A DNA stretch of 64,000 nt from Gigantopelta aegis (GCF_016097555.1 NC_054713.1:13471473-13535472), one strand, 5' to 3'. Numbered from the stretch's first letter, positions 10,748 through 22,341 are shown. Numbers and translations are program-made. The notes: generated by a model not told the origin, from the letters alone.

Positions 10748-11121
10748 AACGATGTCGCCGATATCGTCTTTGCTGAGATTGCATAGGGAAACATACATAC
10801 AGTTTTCTGCCGTCTGCCATGTTGCTTGTTTATGGAATACTCTCCAAGAGGGGTGAAAGCCTCCAAAGTATGTGACACAATTAATATGAAATCAATGATC
10901 TCTAGTGGTATCATTAAAAAAAAAAAATAATAATAATAATAATATGACGTTATCACGTTTGCTTTTATATCATAACATGTTATGACGTTGTTAGATTAAG
11001 TCCTATCCTTTCACCCCTCGTGAAGAATATTCTATAAAAAGTCAAAATGGCAGCTGGCACAAAATTACATGCTTTTTGCCCATGCGCTCTCAGCCAAGTC
11101 GATATAGGTGACATAGTTATC
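10748..11121. repeat. Foldback MITE, copy 2
   Basis: Same element as 8988-9378, reversed. The ends GATGTCGCCGATATCG and CGATATAGGTGACATAG pair, with CAAGAGGGGTGAAAG and CTTTCACCCCTCGTG further in. The interior has a TAA repeat. Confidence 0.7.
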
Positions 11122-11270
11122 ATCTGGTATGTGGAATCTGTGTCATTGTAATGGTTTTTTCAAGATTTCTGTTTGGACAAACTTTGGAGGAAATCTAACG
11201 GCAATTAAAGGTAGGAGAGTAATTTTTCGTAGTTGTTAACAATTTGGTTCGGACAATAGCAAATCTACCT
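11122..11270 (-). repeat. Unclassified dispersed repeat, copy c
   Basis: A shorter copy of the block at 9893-10100, adjacent to the foldback element: GGTATGTGGAATCTGTGTCA, then GGCAATTAAAGGTAGGAGAG. Confidence 0.5.
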
Positions 11271-11394
11271 TTTGAAAAAAACAACAACCAACAAACACAT
11301 TTTGAGTCGCAAACTGAACAGAACTAACAATTTTATTCACGAACGGATGGCTTCCGTTCAGCAAACAACTCAAACAAATTTTACACAAACAAAC

Positions 11395-11398
11395 TATA

Positions 11399-11480
<82 letters not shown>
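11395..11480. repeat. (AT)n microsatellite
   Basis: An almost pure AT dinucleotide run with a few interruptions. Ile-Tyr ORFs over it are artefacts. Confidence 0.9.
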
Positions 11481-11484
<4 letters not shown>

Positions 11485-11486
11485 AA

Positions 11487-11640
11487 CCTCACAAATGAGC
11501 GACAAGCAGACGACAACAAATCGGATGTTGATTGCACGAACAGTGCATGAGAAAACAAACTGAACGGAGTTGAAAGCATAACGCAGTTAGGGATGTTGAC
11601 GATATACCAAAAGAGCGTGGTGCCAAGTGGGGAAAAAACC
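11487..11640 (+). repeat. Fragment of the TTAA-flanked 0.8-kb MITE family
   Basis: ACAACAAATCGGATGTTGAT and GAGAAAACAAACTGAACGG match the middle of the elements at 40164-40982 and 41656-42463. Both ends are missing. Confidence 0.6.
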
Positions 11641-11820
11641 CCAGAAAAACGAGCAAGCGTCGAATACAGCTGCTCACGGCGCCAGTTTTGTAATTCTCTT
11701 ACATTACTTAAATTATCCCCGCACTAATTAACAATAGGAATGTCAATTACTAATATATATTTATTTCATAGACACAATTATACCTTTTAATATTTCTGTC
11801 CTTCTGATCTGCATGAAAAT

Positions 11821-11940
11821 AAACGATCAAGAGAGCGTGCCCTGGGGCCTGCTCTTGGACCCCAGGGAGTCCTTCGGGGACCATCGGGTCTTCCGTGAGC
11901 ACCCGAACAGTTCGGCCATCCTCGGCCCTTCTACTGTCAC
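11821..11940 (-). other. Isolated GC-rich island, possible exon
   Basis: About 120 GC-rich bases sit in AT-rich surroundings. The minus strand is open in two frames, one starting MAELFGCSRKTRWSPKDS. I do not recognise the product. The isolation and base composition suggest a short exon or a transferred fragment, but there is no clear splice pair. Confidence 0.2.
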
Positions 11941-12006
11941 TACACAACCATGTTATTCATCCAAACAGAATTAACCTACAATTCGCGTTATTATTATTAT
12001 TATTAT

Positions 12007-12049
<43 letters not shown>

Positions 12050-12783
12050 GCAAGCATTGTGACCCAACGGTAGCTACGCTCCTAACGTCTACAGTATTTG
12101 GGTGGATCTGTGGGATGGGGGCCCAAGGGGACAAATTTGAGAAGTGCCATTTTTTATTTAGGATATTTTAAAATTATTTTTTAAATTTTAAATATAGCCA
12201 TTTTCTGTCCCTGTATAGAACACTGTAGGATACGTCAGTCTGCGTCCCTGTTGTAGCACTATTATATTATAGCGAAAGTGAACCGTGTGTAATTTTTCAT
12301 TTGAGTGCTCTTTCATAATGTTATGGTGCCCTTTTTGTCTTGGACCCCCCACCCTCGCCATAAAAGCTAGATCCGCCCCAGAGTATCTATAAATAAATTT
12401 AAAATTTCAGAATGATATAATTATGAGATCAAGCAACATAATTATGTGTTGCCAACTTTGGGAAATGTTGCTACCGTACCTCAACTTAAATGCGTCCTAG
12501 GCTAAGAGTACAGCTTTCATATTAAATTTTAGTTTATGCAATGTACTATCAATTAACAAAGCGTTGCTTTAAACATTAACACAAATTAAACATTGGTTAA
12601 AAAATGAAATCTTAAACAGCCGTCACATTAATTGTTTGTTACTAAGGAATATGACATACAGAATAAAATATGCTAAAAAGAATCAAAGTTGCACTTACCC
12701 TGTTATCCTTGTTCATCTCTGTAGTCATCCATTGTAGTCTGGGGTTTTTTTTAGATATAACCGGAATGCATTATGTATTGATG
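11941..12783. other. Intergenic with poly-T tract
   Basis: A T run of about 32 bases ends near 12040. The rest shows no supported gene, RNA or repeat. Confidence 0.45.
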
Positions 12784-12958
12784 TGTCTTGATATTATCAA
12801 GATGTAAGTCGATATTATCGAGATATAAGTCGATATTATCGACATATAACTCGATAATATCGAGATATAAGTCGATATTATCGACATATAAGTTGATATT
12901 ATCGAGTTATAAATCGATATTATCGAGATATAAGTCGATATTATCGAGTTATAAGTCG
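12784..12958. repeat. 21-bp tandem satellite with palindromic core
   Basis: About eight units of ATATAAGTCGATATTATCGAG, with variants in which GAGATATAAGTCG alternates with GACATATAAC or GAGTTATAA. Each unit holds the self-complementary CGATATTATCG, so the array can form repeated small hairpins. Confidence 0.85.
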
Positions 12959-13256
12959 GGAAATTGAAGAATTTTTTTTCTTTCAGTGGCCCTTCTACTC
13001 TTCCGTACCTTTATGTTCGGTGGATTTAAACATATTCAGGCAGTATCTGCCTCTAAAGTCAATTGTTCTCAAAACTGTGAAATGTGACTTTGATTGGTTT
13101 TCCCATGGACTCTTTCTTTTATTATTTTGCATAATTTCTTGAGGATACTTAATTTGTTATTCGTCATTATCTGCTCATATAGTAATTATACTGGGTTTAC
13201 GAGTCGTAAAAAAATGCATGTGAATAAATAGTGAAATTCTTATCCAATGTCGTTAG

Positions 13257-13580
13257 GGTGCGAGACGTAGCCCAGTAGTAAAGCGCTCGCTTGATGCGCG
13301 GTCGGTTTGGGATCGATCCCCGTCAGTGGGCCCATTGCGTTATTTCTCGCTTAAGCCAGTGCACCACGACTGGTACATCAAAGACCGTGGTATCTGCTAT
13401 GCTGTCTATCGGATGGTGCATATAAAAGATCCCTTGCTGCTAATCGAAAAAAGAGTAGCCCATGAAGTAGCGACAGCGGGTTTCCTCTCAATATTTCTGT
13501 TGTCCTTAACCATATGCCCAACGCCATATAACCGTAAGTGAAATGTGTTGAGTGCGTCGTTAAATAAAACATTTCCTTCC
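13257..13580 (+). repeat. Full-length SINE, alternative head and tail
   Basis: The tRNA-like head GCGAGACGTAGCCCAGTAGT and the B box GGGATCGATCC lead into the shared central domain (GCACCACGACTGGTACATC, CATATAAAAGATCCCTTGCT). The body then has AGTAGCCCATGAAGTAGCGA, and the copy ends TGTTGAGTGCGTCGTTAAAT plus an A-rich tail. The ORFs on both strands are SINE shadows. Confidence 0.85.
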
Positions 13581-13844
13581 TCTTCCGATATCGTTATTAC
13601 ATAATGTGCATGTTCTATATTCTGATGGAGTGTGTTCCAGCGTCCTGTTTCAATTGGTAGGTAATGGTTGGATGTTCTGAATTTTAGTATAATAGTCCAG
13701 GATCTTTGTGGTAGTAAAATAAATTAAAGTGGATTTCCAAATTACCTCTTTACGATGACGATGTATTACACACCAGTGTAATATATTACTCATGTGATAA
13801 CAATTAATCAATATCTAACTAGTGTAATATTGGCCCGGGCAGAG

Positions 13845-14145
13845 TGGTTAGGTATTTTGTTTAATAACGTGGATAGTTTAATGACGTCACTTTGCATGTC
13901 TCTGCAATAAAATAAACTGTGTGCATGATACGTCCTTTTTCCGAACGCTGGAAAACATTGAGCGCAAAATTGCTCTTGAAAATGTTTTATTCAGAGATTA
14001 TTAACGTATCTAACCGTTTTTGTACAAAATAGTATAATTTAAAAGTGTACCATTAAGAAATATGGCCATGAATTGAAACTGCGATAGGCCGATATATTTG
14101 AGCCTGTTGTGTACGAAGCCAAAACAATGTCGTCGACCTGCTACT
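13845..14145 (+). repeat. Unclassified dispersed repeat, copy d
   Basis: Matches 10240-10560: AATGACGTCACTTTGCATG, GAACGCTGGAAAACATTG, AAAGTGTACCATTAAG and the GTGTACGAAGCCAAAACA end. Confidence 0.55.
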
Positions 14146-14467
14146 CTTTTTTATGGCCCTAGGTATAAAATGGTAGCGTCACATTTAGTCAATCCCACTA
14201 ACTCAGCTCAATCTTTGCTGGTCCGATCAACAATTTAGTCATTGTTGTGCATTTCAAACCTCATTAATCCTAGCTTCGCGCCAAAATCTAAGCTGTACAT
14301 TGATGACGGCTCGTTGCTCACTGTGACATCATTTAAGTTTACGTGTGATGTAGATCATTTGCTGACCCAATTTGTAGAAAAATAACCTGTAGTAGGTCTC
14401 GACATCTGCTTACTTCTGTGTTGTGGCTTGTTTGTAGTTGGTTTGTAATAATTAAAATACTAGACGT

Positions 14468-14513
14468 GCTTACCTGCCATACCATATTCATAAACATGGT
14501 ATGGCAGGCAAGC
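14468..14513. repeat. Short hairpin
   Basis: CTTACCTGCCATACCAT pairs with ATGGTATGGCAGGCAAG around a 10-base loop, just left of an (AT)n run and of arm 1. Confidence 0.6.
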
Positions 14514-14884
14514 TCGTTTAGAAATATATATATATATATATATATATCACTATGCCATTGTTGTAGATACTCATCTTTTTGTCTTAATTGACCTGATTGA
14601 CAATTAATTTATCTTTAAAATACCCATGGGACGAACGTTTTTGTTCGGCGTCTAGACGTGTCCAGTTTTCAGGGTTTGTTAATCCCCTGCCTTAATATCT
14701 ATGTATGTAATACATACGTATCGTGGCAAGTCTGTGCTTGAAGAGTTCTCTGATGGAAGCACGCCACAAATTACCCACACCCACAACCACATCCACATCC
14801 ACACCCATGCAAGTCTGTGTGTGGGCGATCAGGAATCATTTGATATTCAGTGGCACACGTTTGAAATACTTCTTCATTTTACAG

Positions 14885-14968
14885 ATTGCCACAAAGGATC
14901 GAAATACGATGCTAAAGCTAAAAAGTGTATCTGCCAGTCCGGGTATTTAGGTAGAACTTGTAGCAATA
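14885..14968 (+). CDS. Gene A, EGF-like exon
   Basis: An 84-base exon between a TTTTACAG acceptor and an A|GTAAGT donor, phase 1 at both ends. It encodes a four-cysteine unit starting CHKGSKYDAKAKKCIC and ending GYLGRTC. The spacing C-x12-C-x-C-x8-C fits the C-terminal half of an EGF-like fold. The arm 2 copy (36138-36221) differs by a single base (Leu to Phe). By its company (signal-peptide exon near arm 2, ShKT-like exons downstream) the protein should be secreted. No signal-peptide exon for gene A was found upstream of 14885. Confidence 0.7.
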
Positions 14969-15239
14969 GTAAGTATGTTTTGAGTTTTACTAAAACTTTC
15001 ACAAGCATAATGACTTGTGAATGACACAAATACATCCATATATACATCCATACACCCACACACGCACGCACGCACGCACGCACACACGCACCTACACACA
15101 CACACTGATAAAATAAGAAGTCAGACGTCCCATAACTCACCAACGTGTGTTTAAGAAAATACACATATAGTAGCAGAAGGGTGATCAGCTTGATTCTTGA
15201 AATTACATACCTATTACATTGCAAATTTGTTTTCGAAAA

Positions 15240-15895
15240 TTATTTACATCTTTAATTAACAATAGACTTCCGGTATTATCTGATCAACCAAAAATATCAG
15301 TCTGGTTTTCGACAAGTTTACTTCACAATTGATAAGATATATATTTTTATTATATATTTTAATAGAATCACTAACAGGAGCTACGAAAATGTGTACTGTG
15401 TTTTTATTGATTTAAAGAAAGTGTTTGATTCTGTGTGACGTATAGGTTTATGGCAAAATCATTAGGTTGTAATAATATTTAATATGTATGATGGTATCGA
15501 ATCTAGAATTGTACATCATGACAATAAATTTTAATATTTTCCATCTATTATTGTCTACGGCAAGGCGCAAATGAGTCATTTTTTCATGTTTGTTACATTT
15601 AAATGACTTAGAACATTTTAGTTATAGAAAAAAAGCAAATATATTGAATCGGTAACAAAGACACTTGATAATGATCTTAATGTATATCTTAGGTTATTTG
15701 TGTTGCCATAATTATGCTGATGATACTGTACTACTAGCTGAAACAGCAGATGATCTTCATAAAATACATAGCTTTGAATTATACTGCGAAACATGGAATC
15801 TTAACAGCCAAGACCAAAACTGTGTACTTTCAAGAAGTAATTTTGAAACAACGTATAACAATAAAGAACTAGGAATTGTAACTGATGTTAAATGA
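15240..15895 (+). mobile_element. LINE reverse-transcriptase remnant in arm 1
   Basis: Fragments of a non-LTR reverse transcriptase: YENVYCVFIDLKKVFDSV-like sequence near 15390-15435, then HNYADDTVLLAETADDLH at about 15706-15760 (the YADD active-site box) and DVK at the end. The frame is interrupted several times, so the copy is dead. The same remnant lies in arm 2 at 34985-35720, so this insertion predates the duplication. Confidence 0.75.
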
Positions 15896-15989
15896 CATGG
15901 GCTTATCTGAGTATTTTCATTTGATTTCAGCTTATTTTTGTGCTTATATTCAATTAATAATACCACCATGTATTATTGTCCAAATATTC

Positions 15990-16031
15990 TGTGTGTGTGT
16001 GTTTGTATGTGTGTGTGTGTGTATGCGTTTG

Positions 16032-16065
<34 letters not shown>
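15990..16065. repeat. (GT)n microsatellite
   Basis: Interrupted GT repeat in the intron before the first ShKT-like exon. The arm 2 counterpart is at about 34027-34063 as (CA)n. Confidence 0.85.
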
Positions 16066-16068
<3 letters not shown>

Positions 16069-16174
16069 TTTACACATATAACATCACCTATTATACAAAT
16101 ACCATTAAATAGTGACGTTGTTCGTTGTTGTTTGGTTGTAGGTTTTGTTTTTTTGTTGTTGTTGTTTTTTACAG

Positions 16175-16297
16175 CATGCAAACACCGTTGGAACAGTGAT
16201 GCAACATACCTATGGGAGAATGCGTGTGTTCGTATGAACAACGTGTGGGAAAACTGCCAACAGTCATGTTCCGGATGCAGAGGAGGAAACACACGAC
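16175..16297 (+). CDS. Gene A, ShKT-like exon 1
   Basis: The exon follows TTTTTTACAG and is open in phase 1, joining gene A's EGF-like exon in frame. It encodes CKHRWNSDATYLWENAC, then VRMNNVWENC and QQSCSGC. The closing C-x9-C-x3-C-x2-C is the ShKT signature, with five cysteines instead of the usual six. The donor used is probably the GTGAGA at 16298, 12 bases beyond the place that aligns with the arm 2 donor; it keeps phase 1 and adds four residues. Against arm 2 (33734-33844), 21 of 34 residues differ while all cysteines and the VW pair stay. ShKT domains occur in secreted proteases, channel-blocking peptides and many mollusc secreted proteins, so the function is not assigned. Confidence 0.65.
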
Positions 16298-16303
16298 GTG
16301 AGA

Positions 16304-16305
<2 letters not shown>

Positions 16306-16367
<62 letters not shown>
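16306..16367. repeat. (AT)n microsatellite
   Basis: A pure AT run just after the ShKT-like exon. The same run sits at the matching place in arm 2 (33661-33718). Confidence 0.9.
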
Positions 16368-16370
<3 letters not shown>

Positions 16371-16507
16371 ATACTAAACAGCACAAGTCATATGAGATTC
16401 GTGCATTATACAGACAATACTAAACTACAGAAGCCATATGAGATCCGTGCATTATATAGAAAATACTAAACTACAAACGTAATGCAAGATATAGAAAATA
16501 ATACATG

Positions 16508-16607
16508 AGTTTCCGTTTGATACGATTTATCTTACAACTAGTTGTTAAAAATCGAGTTGGATACGTTTTTAAACAACGAGTTGTAAGATAAATGGCATCA
16601 AACGGAC
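16508..16607. repeat. Foldback element in arm 1
   Basis: TTTCCGTTTGATACGATTTA is answered by TAAATGGCATCAAACGGAC, with CTTACAACTAGTTGTT inside. The arm 2 version (33451-33572) is longer and more perfect, so the insertion predates the duplication and has partly decayed here. Confidence 0.7.
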
Positions 16608-17330
16608 ACGAATGTAGTATTCTATTTCTTACATACCTCGAAACAATGAAAATATAAACAATATGTTATGTTGTTACAGAACGTAGCCTAACTGGGTCAT
16701 GGCATATGGATACTTGGCTTTAAGCATACATACCATGTCATAACCAAATTACTACTCTACTAACAGATAAACGTGCATTGTATGCATGCATAATGTTTTA
16801 TTATGATAGTACGCTACGAATACCATGTACAACAGTAAGTGTATACAATACAGTATTCATCCTGGTGTGGCTGGTATAGTGGTCTACCTCTTGGGGAGCC
16901 AGTATAAATATATATACCATTACACCTTTTGATACAACTTAAAGTTTCACGCTATGAGCGATCATCAGGTAACGTATAACTGCCCTGTCGTTACGTCATG
17001 AAGCAGTGACGACACAACAGGCGCAGTGGGTACGGGCTATTCCTTTTCGGCTTAGCTTAGGTGGCTGTGTTAATCCATGTGGGTGGGTGTCGGCATTTGG
17101 ATATAAGTTCATTTCTCTTGTTCCGCATGTTGGTCCCTATAGCTTTCAGTACTTCCAGTTTTTCCTTTAACTAGACGAGGTTGATATTTTACATATTAAA
17201 AAACACGAGTAGCGAATTCTATTTATCCTATAATACTTCTAAAATAACATTTTAATTAATTGTTTAGTAAATCACAGTTCTAAAGTCGCCGCCATCGATA
17301 ATATGACGTCATCACGATTAGCGCAGATTA

Positions 17331-18056
17331 CCGTATACGCAAATATTTTCGCGGCTAAAATAATTCGCGATCTGGCTTTCATTTTACATTTTCGCGAGGA
17401 ATTAATTTCGTGACTGTGTCCCCCGATAATAAAAGAAAAATTACCCATATTTCATTTGCCAAACTGTTTTCAATGACGATTTCACGCACATACTTGGACA
17501 TGTTCACTATGCAGTCAGCGATACCATTACTATTACCAATATTTATTTACATGCTCATACACCACTAGAGTTTCGAGCATGTCTGTCCCGGGCCCGATCT
17601 CTGGATAGCCAGTGAGACGTCAATGTTGTATGTATGTCTGATTAGACTATTGTCATGTTATCGATGGAACACGCACATGCTAAACAGAACATTGAAAAAA
17701 GCAAATATCATAAGTAATAACTTTTCATTATTGGTGATACTCACAAAATTCCATTTAAGGTTACAAAGAAAACAAACAAAACTGAGATTACGTAACAACA
17801 GACTTTCACCCAAATGTGTGTCATTTGGATCAAATCCATGTGACCAGGCAGGTTTACAGAATCACGTGACCTTGCGGACCACTGACTGTTTGATTCTGAT
17901 ATGGGATGGGCGTGTAGAGATAAGACTATATATTATAAGGTAAATAATAATATACCAAATTGGAAATAACTTCGCGCGTAATTAAATTCGCGGTGCTAAC
18001 AACGTGTTCGCGATTTTCGCGGTATATTTTATTCGGGAACATATTTGCGTATACGG
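17331..18056. mobile_element. TA-flanked MITE with CCGTATACGC ends
   Basis: The left end CCGTATACGCAAATATTTTC and right end GAACATATTTGCGTATACGG are inverted repeats, with more pairing inside (AATTCGCG). TA flanks both ends, as expected for a Tc1/mariner-type non-autonomous element of 726 bp. The short ORF at 17623-17943 shows no transposase motif and is not called. Confidence 0.75.
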
Positions 18057-18600
18057 TAGTTTGACGTCACGCATTTTAAACAAATCTTTGAAAAGGTTAC
18101 TCTCAGGTACACGGGTCTTGCTGGCTTGTAAGCAAATGACCCATGCACGGCAACACATAACCTAGAGACCTTGACAATTTGCATACCATTATTAACCGGG
18201 TTAATAAAGTAAATTATCACATGGGTTTATGACATGGATATCATGGGCAAGTTATAGGATAAATAAATACATACAATATATATACACCATATATTAGATG
18301 ACTTCTGTAGTTTAGTATAATACTCATTGTGGTTTACATATCTGCCGTATTTGCAATTCGATATAGAGTATGTTGATAATAAAGGTATAACAGTACATGC
18401 ATATCTTAGAAGAACTAACTTAGTATGGACACAATGGCGAACACCCAGAAATTATCTCCCCCTTAGGGGTCGCGTCGTCACTATACACCCTAGAGTCTCA
18501 CTTTAAACAGCTGTTCAGTAGTGTGATTTGAAGCCACTGGTCGTATAAAATTACTTGTCCACCTCTGTACGAACAGGAAAAGTGGTCATATTTTTTTCAG

Positions 18601-18668
18601 ACGATGAAGCATTGCACAAAGAATGTCTGGACTGCATAACGGATCTAGTATATGACAAAATACAATAA
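18601..18668 (+). CDS. Gene A, possible alternative last exon
   Basis: A TTTTTTTCAG acceptor precedes a 22-residue terminal exon (DEALHKECLDCITDLVYDK...) that ends in TAA. It is in phase 1, compatible with the preceding ShKT-like exon. A poly(A) signal AATAAA lies at 18802-18807. It sits in the arm 1-only block, so gene B has no counterpart. It could give a short isoform carrying one ShKT-like domain, or it could be chance. Confidence 0.3.
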
Positions 18669-19137
18669 CAACAACAACAAAAAACAAAACAAATAGTGAA
18701 TCGCTGAAAAACGTGGCGTTTGTAATGTAGGTCATTGCCAAAAACCTATCAATTCTCGGTGTGTGGATTTAAAACAAAATTAATTATTTATATATTATTT
18801 GAATAAAATCTAGTTGAAATATTATATTTTGTTCCTTTTATGTATGCTATGTGGACATTTGTTTATTTGTGTTTTGTTCACTGCATTTTGGTGAGGGGGA
18901 GGGTTTAGGTGAGTTCGTCCTACCCCCCCCCCCCCCCCCCCCCCGGCCTTGATCATGTTTGTTGTCGATATTTAATTAATTAATTTATTTATTTTTAATC
19001 AATAATTTCACAGACTAAAAGAAAAAATGTTTTAGAAACAACACTTTTTTTTATTTATGTACAGGGCCAGCAGAGTGTATTTGAAAGTGGGGATGGGGTG
19101 GGGGTACTTATAGTGTGCTGTTTGTTAAAAGGTTGTG

Positions 19138-19216
<79 letters not shown>
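19138..19216. repeat. (GT)n(GA)n microsatellite
   Basis: About ten GT-type bases followed by about 60 bases of GA. Confidence 0.9.
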
Positions 19217-19218
<2 letters not shown>

Positions 19219-21469
19219 TGAGTGAGTGAATGTATATACATGTATTTGAGGGCCCGAACCTGTTCGTGGGGGTTCGGAGGCATGCTCACTCAGAATAAGT
19301 TTAAATATCAGATGTTAACATAGGGCCTATGACATCTCCAGACTTTTGAGAACAGTAACAGGAAAAAAGAGGAGACCATGGCCCTATCAGCCCTCGCCTC
19401 TTCCACAGCCCCTAATACACAATTTGAAGAAGAAAATAATAGTTTGAGACATGCAAATAGCACACATACAATATACACAGAATAGTGAGATGTGGAATGC
19501 CCATTGAGGTGTAAAAACAATTGTTTCTTGAAACCGACCCTACATAAAAAAAAGGCTTACCCTGATTATTTTTCCCCTTTTTTTTTTAAGTTAAAAAGAG
19601 TACAGATGTAGTTTTTTTTTTTGTTTTTTTTTTAAAGTTTAGACTGCCCTACCTAATATTTTTTAGTCATGTTCCCAGAATTTTTTTTAGGTACAAGGCA
19701 GAATAAAATTATCTTTTCTTCATTTGTTAAACTCTACATTTGATTATTTCTTTGTTACTCTATCTATAGGGGGCCTATTAGTTGGGTATCTCTTTTATAA
19801 GCTGTAATATGTATGTAGGATTCATTTTCTTTTTATACTAAGCATATCTGAAATTACTGACAAAAACACTACCAAAGGATGCTGTGATTGTGGTGTAAAC
19901 AAATAACTCCAATGAAAGTCAAAATGCTGAAATTAAAGTAATTGGTAGGAGTAGCCTGTGTGGTGGCCATGGGTTTACCTTCTTGGTGAGTCAGTATCTA
20001 TGCCAAGTGTCAAAACCATGGGTCAAAATTATGAAGGCTGTTTTTTCTGAAACACAGATGTTTAACACCAAATTTAAAATGTGCTGAGATGTAAAAAATA
20101 TATTAATTTCTTTTCATTATTGGTTATTCTAAAGAGACTGCGAAGCTTGTTTTGTAATGTGAGATTTGATTAAATACTTGAGGCATAACAGAACAAACTG
20201 TTTTGTTTTTGCTACTGACCCAAAAACAAACTAAACATAACAAAATACTTTCCAAATTATAATCTAGAATTTATTTACATAAATATCCTAAAACTGGAAA
20301 TTTTAATATTTGTTCAAAAAATAAATTCCTTTTTTTTTCTTTCTTTTTCTTGAGAGGGGGGGGGGGGGGGGGGGGTCTCATTTTATTCTTTGTCTTTTTT
20401 TTTATATTATTATTGCCTAACTGGACTATTTTGGACAAATGTAGCAAAATCCCAACATTTTATTCTCCAGTGACTGTTTAAGCCTATAACAGTTTATAAT
20501 ACTTTTACTTTTTGGACTATAATTGTGATAAATTCTAGCATGGCATTGAAAAAACCCACACTGTTGGACTGAAAATATAAATACCAGATAGGTATTGTTT
20601 ATGTACAGTTTATCAAATACATGTACATGCTAAGCAAGTAACTCATCATACATTGAACATGAAACAAGCCATGTGTGAATACTGCATGTAATGCATCTCT
20701 TGAAATTAATGTAATTAGTGTTAATTGGTGTTGTACCTATATTCACTTTAAACTATTAGTGAACCATAAGTGTACTTTTATATATAGTCATAATTATTTC
20801 TTGCTGCATCTGGTTTTAGAAATCCACATTTGTAAAATAGCAGTATTTTGTTTCTTTAATTTGTAATTTATTACTCTTGCAGCCTTTGGAGAGAAAAATT
20901 AGTATAATGTCTAAAGCAGTTTTCAATTGCTGTTAATTTCATTATCAGTGGAAATCATGGAAAGTCATGAATTTTCTTGGTAAATAAGTGTATGAACCAT
21001 GATAAAGATTATTTACATTGGACTTTTCTTAATATAAGTACTGAAAAGTATAAAATTTAGATACCAGTAGGTCAAATAGATTTATGTTAAAACAGGCTCA
21101 GTGAAATTAGAATTCCTATCAGATTATGTCATTTTGTACACACAAATTAAATTATTTACATTAACAAATTATAAATATTGAAAAACAATACCACTATGAT
21201 TTCTAATTTCATGTAAATGTGTATGAAAAAGCATTGTTATATTTCTACTTACATGTGAAAAAATATAAAAAGAAAAGAAAAAAAACCCTATATATTTAAT
21301 ATTTTAAATTTCCTATTTATTTTTCATCATTTGAAAATTTAATATTTATTTCTGTAATTATATATGTATGTTAGTGATTTTTTTAATTTATTACATGTAT
21401 ACATATAAAAAAAAATTTTTTATTTTACATTGAATATATATATTTATTTATTTATTTATTTATTTTGTT

Positions 21470-21494
21470 TGGGTTGGGTTGGGTTGGGTTGGGT
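21470..21494. repeat. (GGGTT)n minisatellite
   Basis: Five units of GGGTT. It is not the TTAGGG telomere unit. Confidence 0.8.
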
Positions 21495-21644
21495 TTTTTT
21501 TTTTTTATTATTTCATTGAAATAATTTATTAAAAATAATTGTTGACAAATTTGGTTGAATTTACTCTACTCTGCAAACGAATAATTTGTGGTTTTAAACA
21601 CGTACATCTTCATATTAAATCGCAATAACAAACATTGAATAGTA

Positions 21645-21722
21645 AATGAATGAATGAATGTTTAACGACACCCCAGCACGAAAAATACATCGGCTACTGG
21701 GTGTAAAACTATGGTAAACAAA
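21645..21722 (-). repeat. SINE 3' tail remnant
   Basis: (GAAT)n, then GTTTAACGACACCCCAGCAC and ATCGGCTACTGGGTG: the reverse version of 5917-6003. Confidence 0.65.
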
Positions 21723-22341
21723 TAACATTGAATAGAACCCGGAAGTAAACAGCGAAGAATGGAGCGTGGCGTTTTACAAATTAAAACTTTATTAAATGCT
21801 GTTACCGTTTTTTTTATTATTGCAAACACTCAAGTATTATCAGTCAAATATGTACACATTTAATGGTTTTGGCATGGTGGATATATGATAGAAAGTTGTA
21901 AGAATGGTAGGGAGTAGCCTACGTGGTTGGGGAAAACCCACGATTTAGCTGAACATTATTTTGTTCTTTTTTATTCTTACATTTTTTTTTTTTTTTTTTA
22001 CTACCAACTGCGGAATTTCGTAGATTTTTATAATTTACTTTAATTTTTAGCCGTTCTACGCTTTAGTCACATACATGCTGACAATTAGGTCGAGAACAAT
22101 AGAGTGGATATACCGATCGGTGCTTTACGACAATACAAATTTAGGAAAAGGAATGGTGTATAGTGCACGAGCGCCACCTGTCGGAAAGTCTCTGATTGTT
22201 CGCCATTGTCTATAAGATATTAATGCTATAGACAGATAGTTTTAGTTATGACCTTATAGTGCTGCGACATTATAAAATAAACCATTTATCTATGATCAGC
22301 AGCTTCAACACGAAATCTTCCAAGATTACGTAACTGCTTAC

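Larger units (their letters stand above)
18669..21644. other. AT-rich non-coding DNA
   Basis: Contains a C run (18925-18944), a (GT)(GA) microsatellite (19138-19216), a G run (about 20357-20375) and many T runs. Short ORFs here have no supporting splice sites or domains. Confidence 0.5.
16856..22283. other. Block present in arm 1 only
   Basis: Homology with arm 2 stops after AGTAAGTGTAT and resumes at GATCAGCAGCTTCAAC. Arm 2 has only about 140 bases of microsatellite-rich sequence (33087-33227) there. The block holds a TA-flanked MITE (17331-18056), a candidate alternative last exon (18601), homopolymer and GA runs, and a SINE tail. It is either a deletion in arm 2 or a gain in arm 1. Confidence 0.7.

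Noticed and set aside
13326-13572. ORFs on both strands at 13.3-13.6 kb
   Set aside because: They lie within a full-length SINE.
17623-17943. 106-residue ORF as a transposase
   Set aside because: Lies in a TA-flanked MITE but has no DDE motif or helix-turn-helix.
21470-21494. Interstitial telomere
   Set aside because: The unit is GGGTT, five copies only, not TTAGGG.
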